Shown here: piece by piece, positions 35,998 through 43,987 of the stretch
How the letters are laid out: every line of letters starts with the position of its first letter
Position numbering within the stretch: the stretch's first letter is position 1
Source of the DNA: Sphingomonas aliaeris
GTDB taxonomy: Bacteria; Pseudomonadota; Alphaproteobacteria; Sphingomonadales; Sphingomonadaceae
Length of the DNA stretch: 64,000 bases
Reading direction: 5' to 3'
Assembly: GCF_016743815.1 (NCBI RefSeq)
Contig: NZ_CP061035.1
Location: forward strand, 3,852,663-3,916,662
The notes under the pieces: generated by a model
Told to the model about the DNA's origin: nothing
The model's database searches: none
Seen by the model: the letters and a program-made list of their open reading frames with translations, nothing else
Program-made: the position numbers and the translations under genes

Positions 35998-37499
35998 GCA
36001 GTGCTCCACCCCGGGTGGCCGGGCGCAGCGCGATCGTCATCGGTGCAGGGTTTGGCGGGCTCGCGCTCGGCATCCGGCTGCAATCGGCGGGCGTCGAGAC
36101 GGTGATCGTCGAGGCACGCGACAAGCCGGGCGGGCGCGCATACGTCTGGGAACAGGAGGGATTCACCTTCGACGCCGGGCCGACCGTGATCACCGACCCC
36201 GCCTGTCTGCAGGAATTGTGGGCGCTGACCGGGCGCGACATGAGCGAAGACGTGACGCTGGCGCCGGTGCAGCCCTTCTACCGGTTGAGCTGGCCGGACG
36301 GGACGACGTTCGACTACACCAACGACGATGCGCTGCTGAATGCGCAGATCGCTCAGCTGAACCCGGACGATGTCGCGGGCTATGCCAAGTTCCTCGACTA
36401 TTCGGCGGGCGTGTTCCGCGAAGGATATGAGAAACTCGGCTCGGTCGCGTTCCTCGACTTCGCGTCGATGATCAAGGCGGCACCGGCGCTGGCCAAGTAC
36501 CAGGCGTGGCGGTCGGTCTATTCGATCGTATCGTCCTATGTGAAGGACGAGCATCTCCGCCAGGCGCTGAGCTTCCACACGTTGCTGGTCGGCGGCAATC
36601 CGATGACGACGAGCGCGATCTATGCGCTGATCCACAAGCTGGAACGCGATGGCGGCGTGTGGTTCGCGATGGGCGGCACGAACCGCCTGATCGCGGGCAT
36701 GGTGACTCATTTCGAACGGCTGGGCGGTACGGTCCGGCTCGCCGATCCGGTGGTGAGCATCGAGACGCTGGGCGACAAGGCGACCGGCGTGACGACGGCG
36801 AGCGGATGGAGCGCCACTGCCGACATGGTGGCGTGCAACGGCGACGTGATGCACGTGTACAAGGATCTGCTGAGGACCAACCGGTCGGGGCAGCGGACCA
36901 AGGCGAAGCTGGAGCGGAAGCGCTACTCGCCATCGCTGTTCGTGGTGCATTTCGGGATCAAGGGCACGTGGCCGGGCATTCCGCACCATTCGATCCTGTT
37001 CGGACCGCGCTACAAGGGATTGCTGGCGGATCTGTACGATACGGGCGTGCTGCCGGAAGATTTCTCCCTGTACCTGCATCACCCGACGGTGACCGATCCG
37101 AGCCTGGCGCCGGAGGGGCATTCCAGCTTCTACGCGCTGGCGCCGGTGCCGCACATGGGCAAGTTCCCGGTCGACTGGGACGAGATGGCGCCGGTACTAG
37201 AAAAGCGCATCCTGGACGAGATCGGACGCCGGCTGATCCCCGATATCCACGACCGGATCGTGACCAAGTTCTCGTACACGCCGAAGGACTTCTCGCGCGA
37301 CCTGAACGCGCATCTGGGCAGTGCCTTCTCGCTGGAGCCGATCCTGACGCAGAGCGCGTGGTTCCGCGTGCACAATCGCGACGATCATATCCCGAACCTG
37401 TATTTCGTCGGGGCCGGCACGCATCCGGGCGCGGGGATTCCGGGCGTCGTCGGAAGCGCGAAGGCGACGGCGGCGTTGATGCTGGAAGGCGCGAAGTGA
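35994..37499 (+). CDS. crtI: Phytoene desaturase
   Basis: 501 residues, the CrtI length. Dinucleotide-binding N-terminus AIVIGAGFGGLALGIRLQSA, then ARDKPGGRAYVWEQEGFTFDAGPTVITDP in overlapping CrtI signatures (GGRAY, DAGPTVI). Inner motifs include GGTNRLIAGM and LYLHHPTVTDPS. The C-terminal bacterial desaturase signature is NLYFVGAGTHPGAGIPGVVG. It introduces four double bonds into phytoene to give lycopene. Coupled to crtY by ATGA; crtB is two genes downstream, with a LOG-family gene and a palindromic repeat in between. Confidence 0.96.
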   Translation: MSSAPPRVAGRSAIVIGAGFGGLALGIRLQSAGVETVIVEARDKPGGRAYVWEQEGFTFDAGPTVITDPACLQELWALTGRDMSEDVTLAPVQPFYRLSWPDGTTFDYTNDDALLNAQIAQLNPDDVAGYAKFLDYSAGVFREGYEKLGSVAFLDFASMIKAAPALAKYQAWRSVYSIVSSYVKDEHLRQALSFHTLLVGGNPMTTSAIYALIHKLERDGGVWFAMGGTNRLIAGMVTHFERLGGTVRLADPVVSIETLGDKATGVTTASGWSATADMVACNGDVMHVYKDLLRTNRSGQRTKAKLERKRYSPSLFVVHFGIKGTWPGIPHHSILFGPRYKGLLADLYDTGVLPEDFSLYLHHPTVTDPSLAPEGHSSFYALAPVPHMGKFPVDWDEMAPVLEKRILDEIGRRLIPDIHDRIVTKFSYTPKDFSRDLNAHLGSAFSLEPILTQSAWFRVHNRDDHIPNLYFVGAGTHPGAGIPGVVGSAKATAALMLEGAK

Positions 37500-37511
37500 T
37501 GGGCATGTCGG

Positions 37512-37643
37512 TCCTCCCCGGCACGGGGAGGGGGACCGTTCGCGTTCTTCACGCGAATGGTGGAGGGGCCTTTCCACAAGCGGCCCGCTTGCGGCAAGCC
37601 CCCTCCGTCAGCCTTCGGCTGCCACCTCCCCGTGCCGGGGAGG
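37512..37643. repeat. 132-bp palindromic repeat between crtI and the LOG gene
   Basis: TCCTCCCCGGCACGGGGAGG at the left end is mirrored by CACCTCCCCGTGCCGGGGAGGA at the right (ending 37643). Inner hairpins such as CGTTCGCG...CGCGAATGG and CCTCCGTCAGCCTTCGGCTG lie between. This is a mosaic REP-like element. Its right end GGGGAGGA is placed seven bases before the GTG of the next gene and so can act as its ribosome-binding site. Confidence 0.8.
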
Positions 37644-37650
37644 ATCGCGC

Positions 37651-38232
37651 GTGAAGCGTCTGGCGATCTATTGCGGTTCGGCGACGCCGGCCAACCCGGT
37701 CTATATCGAATCCGCGCGGCTGGTCGGGCGGACGCTGGCGGAGCGGGGGATCGGTGTCGTCTATGGCGGCGGGCGGCTCGGGTTGATGGGCGCGGTGGCG
37801 GACAGTGCGCTGGAGGCCGGCGGCGAGGTTATCGGGATCATCCCGCAGGCGCTGGTGAGTGCCGAGGTCGCGCATCGCGGCTGCACCGAATTGCACGTCG
37901 TCGACACGATGCACCAGCGCAAGCAGGCGTTCACCGATCTGTCGGACGGCTTCGTCAACCTGCCCGGCGGGACGGGCACGATGGACGAATTGTGGGAAGC
38001 GCTGAGCTGGGCGCAGATCGGCTATCACGCCAAGCCGGTCGGGTTGCTGAACGTCGCGGGCTATTACGATCATCTGATCGCCTTTTACGAAAAGATGGGC
38101 GAGGTCGGGTTCCTGCGGCCGCAACATCGCGGCATCCTGCTGATCGACGACGCGCTGGACGGGTTGCTGGCGAAGATGTTTGCGCATGTGCCGATCGAGA
38201 CGATCACCAAGATGAAGGCCAGCGACCTTTGA
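37651..38232 (+). CDS. LOG / TIGR00730 family Rossmann-fold protein
   Basis: 193 residues. IYCGSATPANPVYIESARLVG and VYGGGRLGLMGAVAD form the nucleotide-binding part, and LPGGTGTMDELWEALSWAQIG is the PGGxGTxxE catalytic motif. The family (lysine-decarboxylase-like by old annotation) hydrolyses N6-modified or plain nucleoside 5'-monophosphates to free bases (LOG activity). The start is a GTG at 37651 preceded by GGGGAGGA, which belongs to the adjacent palindromic repeat. It sits inside the carotenoid operon, 16 bases before crtB, without obvious pathway reason. Confidence 0.88.
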   Translation: MKRLAIYCGSATPANPVYIESARLVGRTLAERGIGVVYGGGRLGLMGAVADSALEAGGEVIGIIPQALVSAEVAHRGCTELHVVDTMHQRKQAFTDLSDGFVNLPGGTGTMDELWEALSWAQIGYHAKPVGLLNVAGYYDHLIAFYEKMGEVGFLRPQHRGILLIDDALDGLLAKMFAHVPIETITKMKASDL

Positions 38233-38248
38233 GTCCTGGCGCCGCGTC

Positions 38249-39202
38249 GTGAGCGACGGCCAGGACCTGCCGAGCCGCGACGCGATCGTCGCGACGGCGC
38301 AGGAATCGATCGCGCGGGGGTCCAAGAGCTTCGCCGCCGCGAGCAAGCTGTTCGATCGCCAAACGCGCGAGCGGGCGTGGCTGCTCTATGCGTGGTGCCG
38401 CGCGTGCGACGATATCGCCGACGGGCAGGATCACGGCCACGGGATGAGCGTGGTGGAGGACGCGCCGGCGCGGCTGGCGCAGGTCAGCGCGATGACCGAG
38501 GCGGCGCTCAAGGGGGAGATCGTCGGCGACCCGGCGTTCGACGCGCTGCGCATCGTTGCGGCGGAAACGCGCATGCCGCCCGAATTCGCCCGCGACCTGA
38601 TCGCCGGGTTCGCGCTGGACGCGCGCGACTGGCGTCCGCGGTCGGAGGCGGACCTGTACAAATATTGCTACCATGTCGCAGGCGTCGTCGGGTGCATGAT
38701 GGCGGTGGCGATGGGCGTGTCGCCGGACGACGCCGCGACGCTGGACCGGGCATGCGATTTGGGCATGGCGTTCCAATTGTCGAACATCGCGCGCGATATC
38801 GAGGAGGATGACCGGGTGGGGCGCTGCTACGTCCCCGAGGAATGGCTGGTCGAAATGGATATCCCGCCCGGCCAGCACATGAAGCCGCCATTCCGGTCGC
38901 GGTTGAGCGTGCTCGCGCGGCGGCTGGCGGAGCGCAGCGCGGAATTCGAGGCGAGCGCGCGGATCGGCACGCCTGCACTGCCGTTCCGCTCCGCCTGGGC
39001 CGTGCTGTCGGCAGCGGATATCTACGGTGCGATCGGGCGAACGGTGGCCGAGCGCGGCGATCATGCGTGGGACCACCGGGTAACGACGTCGAAGCTGGAC
39101 AAGCTGAAGTTCATCGCGCGATCGGCGGTCGCGGCGGCGGAACGACGGAGGCGGTATCCGCCCGAACCGCGCACGATCGCATGGGTGCGGCCGGGGCGGT
39201 GA
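38249..39202 (+). CDS. crtB: Phytoene synthase
   Basis: 317 residues with a GTG start. The squalene/phytoene synthase signatures are present: WCRACDDIADG (first Asp-rich motif, DxxxD), YKYCYHVAGVVGCMMA and the second motif FQLSNIARDIEEDDRVGRCYVPEEW. It condenses two geranylgeranyl diphosphates into phytoene. The gene follows the LOG gene by 16 bases. crtE, which makes the precursor, is not in the window. Confidence 0.95.
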   Translation: MSDGQDLPSRDAIVATAQESIARGSKSFAAASKLFDRQTRERAWLLYAWCRACDDIADGQDHGHGMSVVEDAPARLAQVSAMTEAALKGEIVGDPAFDALRIVAAETRMPPEFARDLIAGFALDARDWRPRSEADLYKYCYHVAGVVGCMMAVAMGVSPDDAATLDRACDLGMAFQLSNIARDIEEDDRVGRCYVPEEWLVEMDIPPGQHMKPPFRSRLSVLARRLAERSAEFEASARIGTPALPFRSAWAVLSAADIYGAIGRTVAERGDHAWDHRVTTSKLDKLKFIARSAVAAAERRRRYPPEPRTIAWVRPGR

Positions 39203-39242
39203 GACCGGCGTAGGGGCGACTAGCCCGTCCGGTGGCCGGCCG

Positions 39243-39808
39243 TCAGGCCTCCAGTTCGACGTCCCAGTACAGCCAATCGTGCCACGTATCGTGCAGATAG
39301 TTAGGCGGAAACCGGCGGCCATGTTCCTGCATCTGCCAGCTGGTCGGGCGGATCGCGGCGATGTGCAGCGGCATGGCGGCCTGTTTCGGGGTGCGGCCAC
39401 CTTTTTCAGATTGCAGGGCGCGCAGGCGGTGGCGACATTCTCCCATGTCGTCCGCCCGCCCTGGGCGCGCGGAATGATATGGTCGAAGGTCAGATCGGTC
39501 CCGCATCCGCAGTACTGGCAGGAGAATTTGTCGCGCAGGAACACGTTGAAGCGCGTGAAGGCGGGGAAGGCGGAGGGCCGGACATAGGATTTCAGCGCGA
39601 TCACCGATGGCAGCTTCACCGCACGCGTCGGGCTGCGCACTTCGCGTTCATATTCGGCGACGATATCGACGCGGTCGAGGAACACCGCCTTGATCGCGGT
39701 CTGCCACGGCCAGACGGACAGCGGATAATAGCTGAGCGGCGTGTAATCCGCGTTCAGCACCAGAGCAGGGCACCCGTCAGGGTGTCGGATCAGATCGGGA
39801 TGGTACAT
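39243..39808 (-). pseudogene. HNH endonuclease, frameshifted
   Basis: The conserved alphaproteobacterial HNH protein of about 187 residues: PALVLNADYTPLSYYPLSVW, FLRDKFSCQYCGCGTDLTFD with the zinc-type cysteines, and the HNH core HIIPRAQGGRTTWENVATAC. After CAPCNLKK the frame shifts at a run of five T on the plus strand (39402-39406). Six would give KGGRTPKQAAMPLH and the normal end YLHDTWHDWLYWDVELEA, stopping at 39243. AGGGGG lies before the ATG at 39808. A homopolymer sequencing error is likely; the cellular role of this nuclease is unknown. Confidence 0.88.
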
Positions 39809-39933
39809 AACCCCCTTTCTCCTTGCGCCGTGGCGCCGATGCTCGCCATGTTTGACGGCGCTTTCGCCGACTTGGATGACGGCGTCATGACAGCACGGCG
39901 CAGGGAATGCGGTCAAGGGGGCGCGAGCAGGGG

Positions 39934-40770
39934 ATGACGATCGTCACGCGCTTCGCGCCCAGCCCGACCGGCAAGCTGCACCTGGGCCACGCTTTTTCCG
40001 CGATCCGAAGCCATGATCGTGCGCGCGGCGACGGCGGATCGTTCCTGCTGCGGATCGAGGATATCGACGGAACGCGCTCCCGCCCCGACCATGTCGCGGG
40101 CATCGTTCAGGACCTGCAATGGCTGGGCCTGGAATGGGACGGTGACGTCCTGTTCCAGTCGTCGCGGCTGGATCGCTACGCCGCGGCGCTGGAGCGGTTG
40201 AAGGCGATGGGGCTGCTCTATCCCTGCATCTGCACGCGCGCGGATATCGCCGCGAGCGGGTCCGCGCCGCATGGCCCCTCCGGCGCGATCTATCCGGGTA
40301 CTTGCCGTGGCGCGGCGGTAGACGAAAGCGGGGCGGCGTGGCGGATCGACATGGCGGCGGCGGTCGCGCGGTGCGGGCTGCTCGACTGGACCGACGAACT
40401 GGCGGGCGTGCAGCGCGCCGATCCGCTGGCGCATGGCGACGTCGTGCTCGCGCGGAAGGATGCGCCCGCCAGCTACCATCTGGCGGTGACGGTGGACGAT
40501 GCGTTTCAGGGAGTTACGCACGTCGTGCGCGGACGCGACCTGTTCGACGCGACGCACGTCCACCGCCTGCTGCAATGCCTGCTGGACCTGCCCATGCCGA
40601 TCTATCGCCACCACGCGCTGTTGACCGATGCGGATGGACGGCGGCTGGCGAAGCGCGATGGCGCGCCGACGCTCACATCGTTGCGGGAGCAGGGGGTGGA
40701 CGGTCGGAGACTGGCGGACGACCTGCGCGCCGGGCGGCTACCCATTGGCTTTGGCGTACCGAATGCCTAA
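39934..40770 (+). CDS. gluQ: Glutamyl-Q tRNA(Asp) synthetase
   Basis: 278 residues, short class I glutamyl-tRNA-synthetase-like enzyme. TRFAPSPTGKLHLGHAFSA contains the HIGH motif (HLGH). Cysteines in LLYPCICTRADI and later YPGTCRG form the zinc site. The KMSKS region is DADGRRLAKRDGA, as in GluQRS. The anticodon-binding domain of full GluRS is missing, as in the family. It attaches glutamate to queuosine-34 of tRNA-Asp. Start 39934 (MTIVTRF) follows GCAGGGG; the frame opens nine codons earlier. Confidence 0.93.
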   Translation: MTIVTRFAPSPTGKLHLGHAFSAIRSHDRARGDGGSFLLRIEDIDGTRSRPDHVAGIVQDLQWLGLEWDGDVLFQSSRLDRYAAALERLKAMGLLYPCICTRADIAASGSAPHGPSGAIYPGTCRGAAVDESGAAWRIDMAAAVARCGLLDWTDELAGVQRADPLAHGDVVLARKDAPASYHLAVTVDDAFQGVTHVVRGRDLFDATHVHRLLQCLLDLPMPIYRHHALLTDADGRRLAKRDGAPTLTSLREQGVDGRRLADDLRAGRLPIGFGVPNA

Positions 40771-40779
40771 ATAGATTTC

Positions 40780-41013
40780 ATGAGCATTTTCCTGATCCTC
40801 CTCCTCGTCGCCGCGATGATCGCGGTGGTGGTCGTGTTCGTACGCGGGCTCGTCGTTTTCCTGGCGAATGCGACGGAGGAAGCGAAAAACGGCGGTACGG
40901 GGCCGAGTGCATCGGCGCTGAAATCGAACAAGATGATGCAGTATCGCATCTTCTTCCAGGCGATTGCGATCGTCATCGTGGTGCTGTTGCTGATGCTGGC
41001 GGGCAAGGGTTGA
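40780..41013 (+). CDS. HIG1-domain twin-transmembrane protein
   Basis: 77 residues with two membrane helices (SIFLILLLVAAMIAVVVVFV and FFQAIAIVIVVLLLMLAG) joined by a short polar loop NKMMQYRI. The HIG1 (hypoxia-induced gene 1) fold in alphaproteobacteria associates with respiratory complexes, especially cytochrome oxidase supercomplexes. It is nine bases after gluQ and precedes the adenosyltransferase. Confidence 0.87.
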   Translation: MSIFLILLLVAAMIAVVVVFVRGLVVFLANATEEAKNGGTGPSASALKSNKMMQYRIFFQAIAIVIVVLLLMLAGKG

Positions 41014-41046
41014 TCCTGCCTAACCCCGCCTGACGCGCGTCCGACG

Positions 41047-41622
41047 ATGGTCAAACTGAACCGTATCTATACCCGCACCGGCGACGACGGCACGACCGGA
41101 CTGGTCGACGGGTCGCGTGTTGCGAAGAGCGATGCGCGCATGGCCGCGATCGGCGATGTGGACGAGGCGAACAGCGCGATCGGCGTGGCGATTGCCGCGC
41201 TCGGCACCGGCGAGACGGCGGATGCCTTGACGCGGATCCAGAACGACCTGTTCGATCTCGGCGCAGATCTAGCGACGCCCGGCGACGATTTCACGCCCGG
41301 CGAAATGACGTTGCGGATCGTTCCTCGCCAGGTCGCGCGGCTGGAGGAAGAGATCGATGCGATGAACATCGGATTGGAACCCCTGCGCAGCTTCATACTG
41401 CCCGCGGGAAGCGCTGGTGCCGCGTCGGTACATTTGGCGCGGGCGATCGTCCGGCGTGCCGAGCGATCGGCCGTGGCGGCTGCGCAGTCGGTGCAGATCA
41501 ATCCTCAGGCGCTGGCGTATATCAATCGCTTGTCGGACTATCTTTTCGTTGCGGCCCGGTTTGTGAACCAAAATGCCGGTGGCGACGTTCTATGGATCCC
41601 GGGCGCTTCTCGCGGGACTTGA
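41047..41622 (+). CDS. Cob(I)yrinic acid a,c-diamide adenosyltransferase, PduO type
   Basis: 191 residues. The ATP-binding N-terminus KLNRIYTRTGDDGTTGLVDG and the conserved GDVDEANSAIGVAIA, IQNDLFDLGADLATP, FILPAGSAGAASVHLARAIVRRAER and YINRLSDYLFVAARFVN are the PduO/CobA2-type signatures. It transfers the adenosyl group of ATP to corrinoid cobalt to make adenosylcobalamin, either in de novo synthesis or salvage. It is 33 bases from the HIG1 gene and probably in the same transcript. Confidence 0.93.
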   Translation: MVKLNRIYTRTGDDGTTGLVDGSRVAKSDARMAAIGDVDEANSAIGVAIAALGTGETADALTRIQNDLFDLGADLATPGDDFTPGEMTLRIVPRQVARLEEEIDAMNIGLEPLRSFILPAGSAGAASVHLARAIVRRAERSAVAAAQSVQINPQALAYINRLSDYLFVAARFVNQNAGGDVLWIPGASRGT

Positions 41623-41667
41623 TCTGCATCAGGTGGGTCGCGTCGCATTCCGGTTTATAGGAACGAA

Positions 41668-42927
41668 ATGCGAACGAATCCCTCCCGCGCGATCGATGAC
41701 GCCACTCTTGCCGATCGCTTTGCAAAAGTCCGCGCGCTGACGGAGGCGATGGTGTCGCCGCTGTCCGACGCCGACGCAACGGTCCAGTCGATGGAGGATG
41801 CGTCGCCGGCGAAATGGCATCTGGCGCATACCACCTGGTTTCTCGAAACCTTCATCCTGCGCGATTTCGTCGCCGGCTATCAGCTGCACGACGAGCGCTT
41901 CCCGTTCCTGTTCAACAGCTATTACGAGGCGGAAGGCCGCCGCCATGCGCGCGGTCGTCGCGGCATGGTGACGCGCCCGACGCTGGACGAGGTGCTGGCG
42001 TACCGACATCACGTCGATGCGGCGGTGATCGCGGCGCTGCCCGGCCTTCCGGCGGCGGCGGTCGAACTCGTCGCGCTGGGATGTCATCACGAAGAGCAGC
42101 ATCAGGAGCTGCTGATCACCGACATCCTCCATCTGATGTCGGAAAACCCGCTGGAACCGGCGATCTGGCCGGCGGCGCCGAAGGTTCCGGTCGAGATGCC
42201 AGGTCCGATCGGGTGGATCGAAGGCGCGGGCGAAGTGGTGGAGATCGGGTTCGAAGGAACCGGCTTCTCGTTCGATTGCGAAGGGCCACGGCATGCGACG
42301 CTGCTGCGCCCGCACGCGATCGCGGACCGGACGGTGACGAACGGCGAATGGGCCGCGTTCATCGCGGATGGCGGTTACACCGATGCGCGGCACTGGCTGT
42401 CCGACGGATGGGCATGGGTGCAGCGCGAGGGAATCGGCGCGCCTTTATATTGGGAGCGTCGCGACGATGTGTGGACGCGGTTCGGTCTCGACGGGCGCCG
42501 ACCGATCGATCCTGCCGCGCCCGTGACGCACGTCAGCTTCTACGAAGCGGATGCCTATGCGGCCTGGGCGGGTGCCCGGTTGCCGACCGAGGCCGAATGG
42601 GAAGTCGCTGCTGCAGCCTATGACGTGTCGGGCGGCAACCAGCTGGACAGCGCCGGACCGGTGGAGCCGCGGCCTTCGGCGGGCGGGCCGGCATTTTTCG
42701 GTGATGTCTGGGAATGGACCGGCAGCGCGTTCCGCCCCTATCCGGGCTTCAAGGCGATCGAGGGCGCGGTCGGCGAATATAACGGCAAGTTCATGTCGGG
42801 GCAGTGCGTGTTGCGCGGCGGATCGTGCGCCACGCCGCGCGGCCATGCGCGGGCGAGCTACCGCAACTTCTTCTACCCGCACCAGCGCTGGCAATTCACC
42901 GGCGTCCGGCTGGCCAAGGATCTATAA
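41668..42927 (+). CDS. egtB: Ergothioneine biosynthesis sulfoxide synthase EgtB
   Basis: 419 residues. The N-terminal DinB-like domain supplies the iron ligands: KWHLAHTTWFLETFI and CHHEEQHQELLITDI. The C-terminal formylglycine-generating-enzyme-like domain has VTNGEWAAFIADGGY, PVTHVSFYEADAYAAWAGAR, PTEAEWEVAA, GDVWEWTGSAFRPYPGF and the end SYRNFFYPHQRWQFTGVRLA. It joins a sulfur donor (cysteine or gamma-glutamylcysteine) to trimethyl-histidine using O2. egtD follows with a TAATG overlap, so the two are an operon; egtA, C and E are not in the window. Confidence 0.95.
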   Translation: MRTNPSRAIDDATLADRFAKVRALTEAMVSPLSDADATVQSMEDASPAKWHLAHTTWFLETFILRDFVAGYQLHDERFPFLFNSYYEAEGRRHARGRRGMVTRPTLDEVLAYRHHVDAAVIAALPGLPAAAVELVALGCHHEEQHQELLITDILHLMSENPLEPAIWPAAPKVPVEMPGPIGWIEGAGEVVEIGFEGTGFSFDCEGPRHATLLRPHAIADRTVTNGEWAAFIADGGYTDARHWLSDGWAWVQREGIGAPLYWERRDDVWTRFGLDGRRPIDPAAPVTHVSFYEADAYAAWAGARLPTEAEWEVAAAAYDVSGGNQLDSAGPVEPRPSAGGPAFFGDVWEWTGSAFRPYPGFKAIEGAVGEYNGKFMSGQCVLRGGSCATPRGHARASYRNFFYPHQRWQFTGVRLAKDL

Positions 42928-43904
42928 TGCTGAAGCAGGAAATCGAAGACGGCGACATGACGCTGGCGGATCCGGCATTCCGGGCGGACGTGTTGCGCGG
43001 CTTCGCGCTTCGCCCGCGGGCGATTCCGGCGCGCTGGTTCTACGACCGGCGCGGTTCGGAATTGTTCGAGGCGATCACCGATCTGCCCGAATATTATCCC
43101 ACGCGGACCGAGACCGCGATCCTGCGCACGGTGTGTCCCGAGGTCGCCGCGCTGGCGGGCGAAGGGCGCGCGGTGGTGGAATTCGGATCGGGTTCGTCGA
43201 CCAAGACGCCGATCCTGCTGAGCGCGGTCGCGCCCGCCGCTTACGTGCCGATCGATATTTCGGGCGATTTCCTGCGTGAATCGTCGGCGCAATTGTCATC
43301 CGCCTTTCCGGGGCTTCCGGTGTTGCCGGTGGAGGCGGACTTCATGCATCCGATCGCCTTGCCCGAGCAGGTTCGCACCTTGCCCAAGCTGGGTTTCTTT
43401 CCCGGATCGACGATCGGCAACATGATCCCGCACGCGTCGGTCGATCTGTTGCGCGCGATGAAGCAAAGCCTGGGCGAGGGCGCGATGCTGTTGATCGGGA
43501 TGGACCGGGTGAAGGACGAGCATGTCCTGACCGCCGCCTATGACGATGCGCAGGGCGTGACGGCGGCGTTCAACCTGAACCTGCTGGAGCGGATCAACCG
43601 CGAACTGGACGGCACGATCCCGATCGACCGTTTCCGGCACCGCGCGATCTGGAACGACGATCGCGCGCGGATCGAGATGCATCTGGAGGCGACCGGGGAT
43701 GTCGCCTTCACGATCGAGGGACGTCCGTTCGAGATGGCGGCCGGCGAGACGATCCATACCGAGAACAGCCACAAATTCGGCCCGCGCGACGCCAAGTTGC
43801 TGCTGCGCGCCGGCGGGTGGACGCCGATCGCATCGTGGACCGACCCCGACAGCCTGTTCTCCGTCATCCTGACCGAAGCGCAGGCGCCGCGTCTCGCGCC
43901 GTAG
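42927..43904 (+). CDS. egtD: L-histidine N-alpha-methyltransferase EgtD
   Basis: 325 residues. RWFYDRRGSELFEAITDLPEYYPTRTETAIL is the hallmark of EgtD (here seen as RWFYDRRGSELFEAI and LPEYYPTRTE), with AVVEFGSGSSTKTPILL as the SAM-binding motif and GFFPGSTIGNMIPH further on. It methylates histidine three times to hercynine, the substrate of EgtB. Its ATG shares bases with the egtB stop; a second in-frame ATG ten codons later is possible. Confidence 0.95.
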   Translation: MLKQEIEDGDMTLADPAFRADVLRGFALRPRAIPARWFYDRRGSELFEAITDLPEYYPTRTETAILRTVCPEVAALAGEGRAVVEFGSGSSTKTPILLSAVAPAAYVPIDISGDFLRESSAQLSSAFPGLPVLPVEADFMHPIALPEQVRTLPKLGFFPGSTIGNMIPHASVDLLRAMKQSLGEGAMLLIGMDRVKDEHVLTAAYDDAQGVTAAFNLNLLERINRELDGTIPIDRFRHRAIWNDDRARIEMHLEATGDVAFTIEGRPFEMAAGETIHTENSHKFGPRDAKLLLRAGGWTPIASWTDPDSLFSVILTEAQAPRLAP

Positions 43905-43987
43905 CTGGCCGGACGCCGGGTCTGGCGCAGTAACTGGAACGCGAACCGGGGTTTGCGTTGCTGCTGGCGGGCGGTAGTGGTCTGGTC

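Noticed and set aside
34702..36009. Long upstream extension of the desaturase frame
   Set aside because: It is the antisense of crtY and has no membrane or His motifs; the desaturase begins at 34701.
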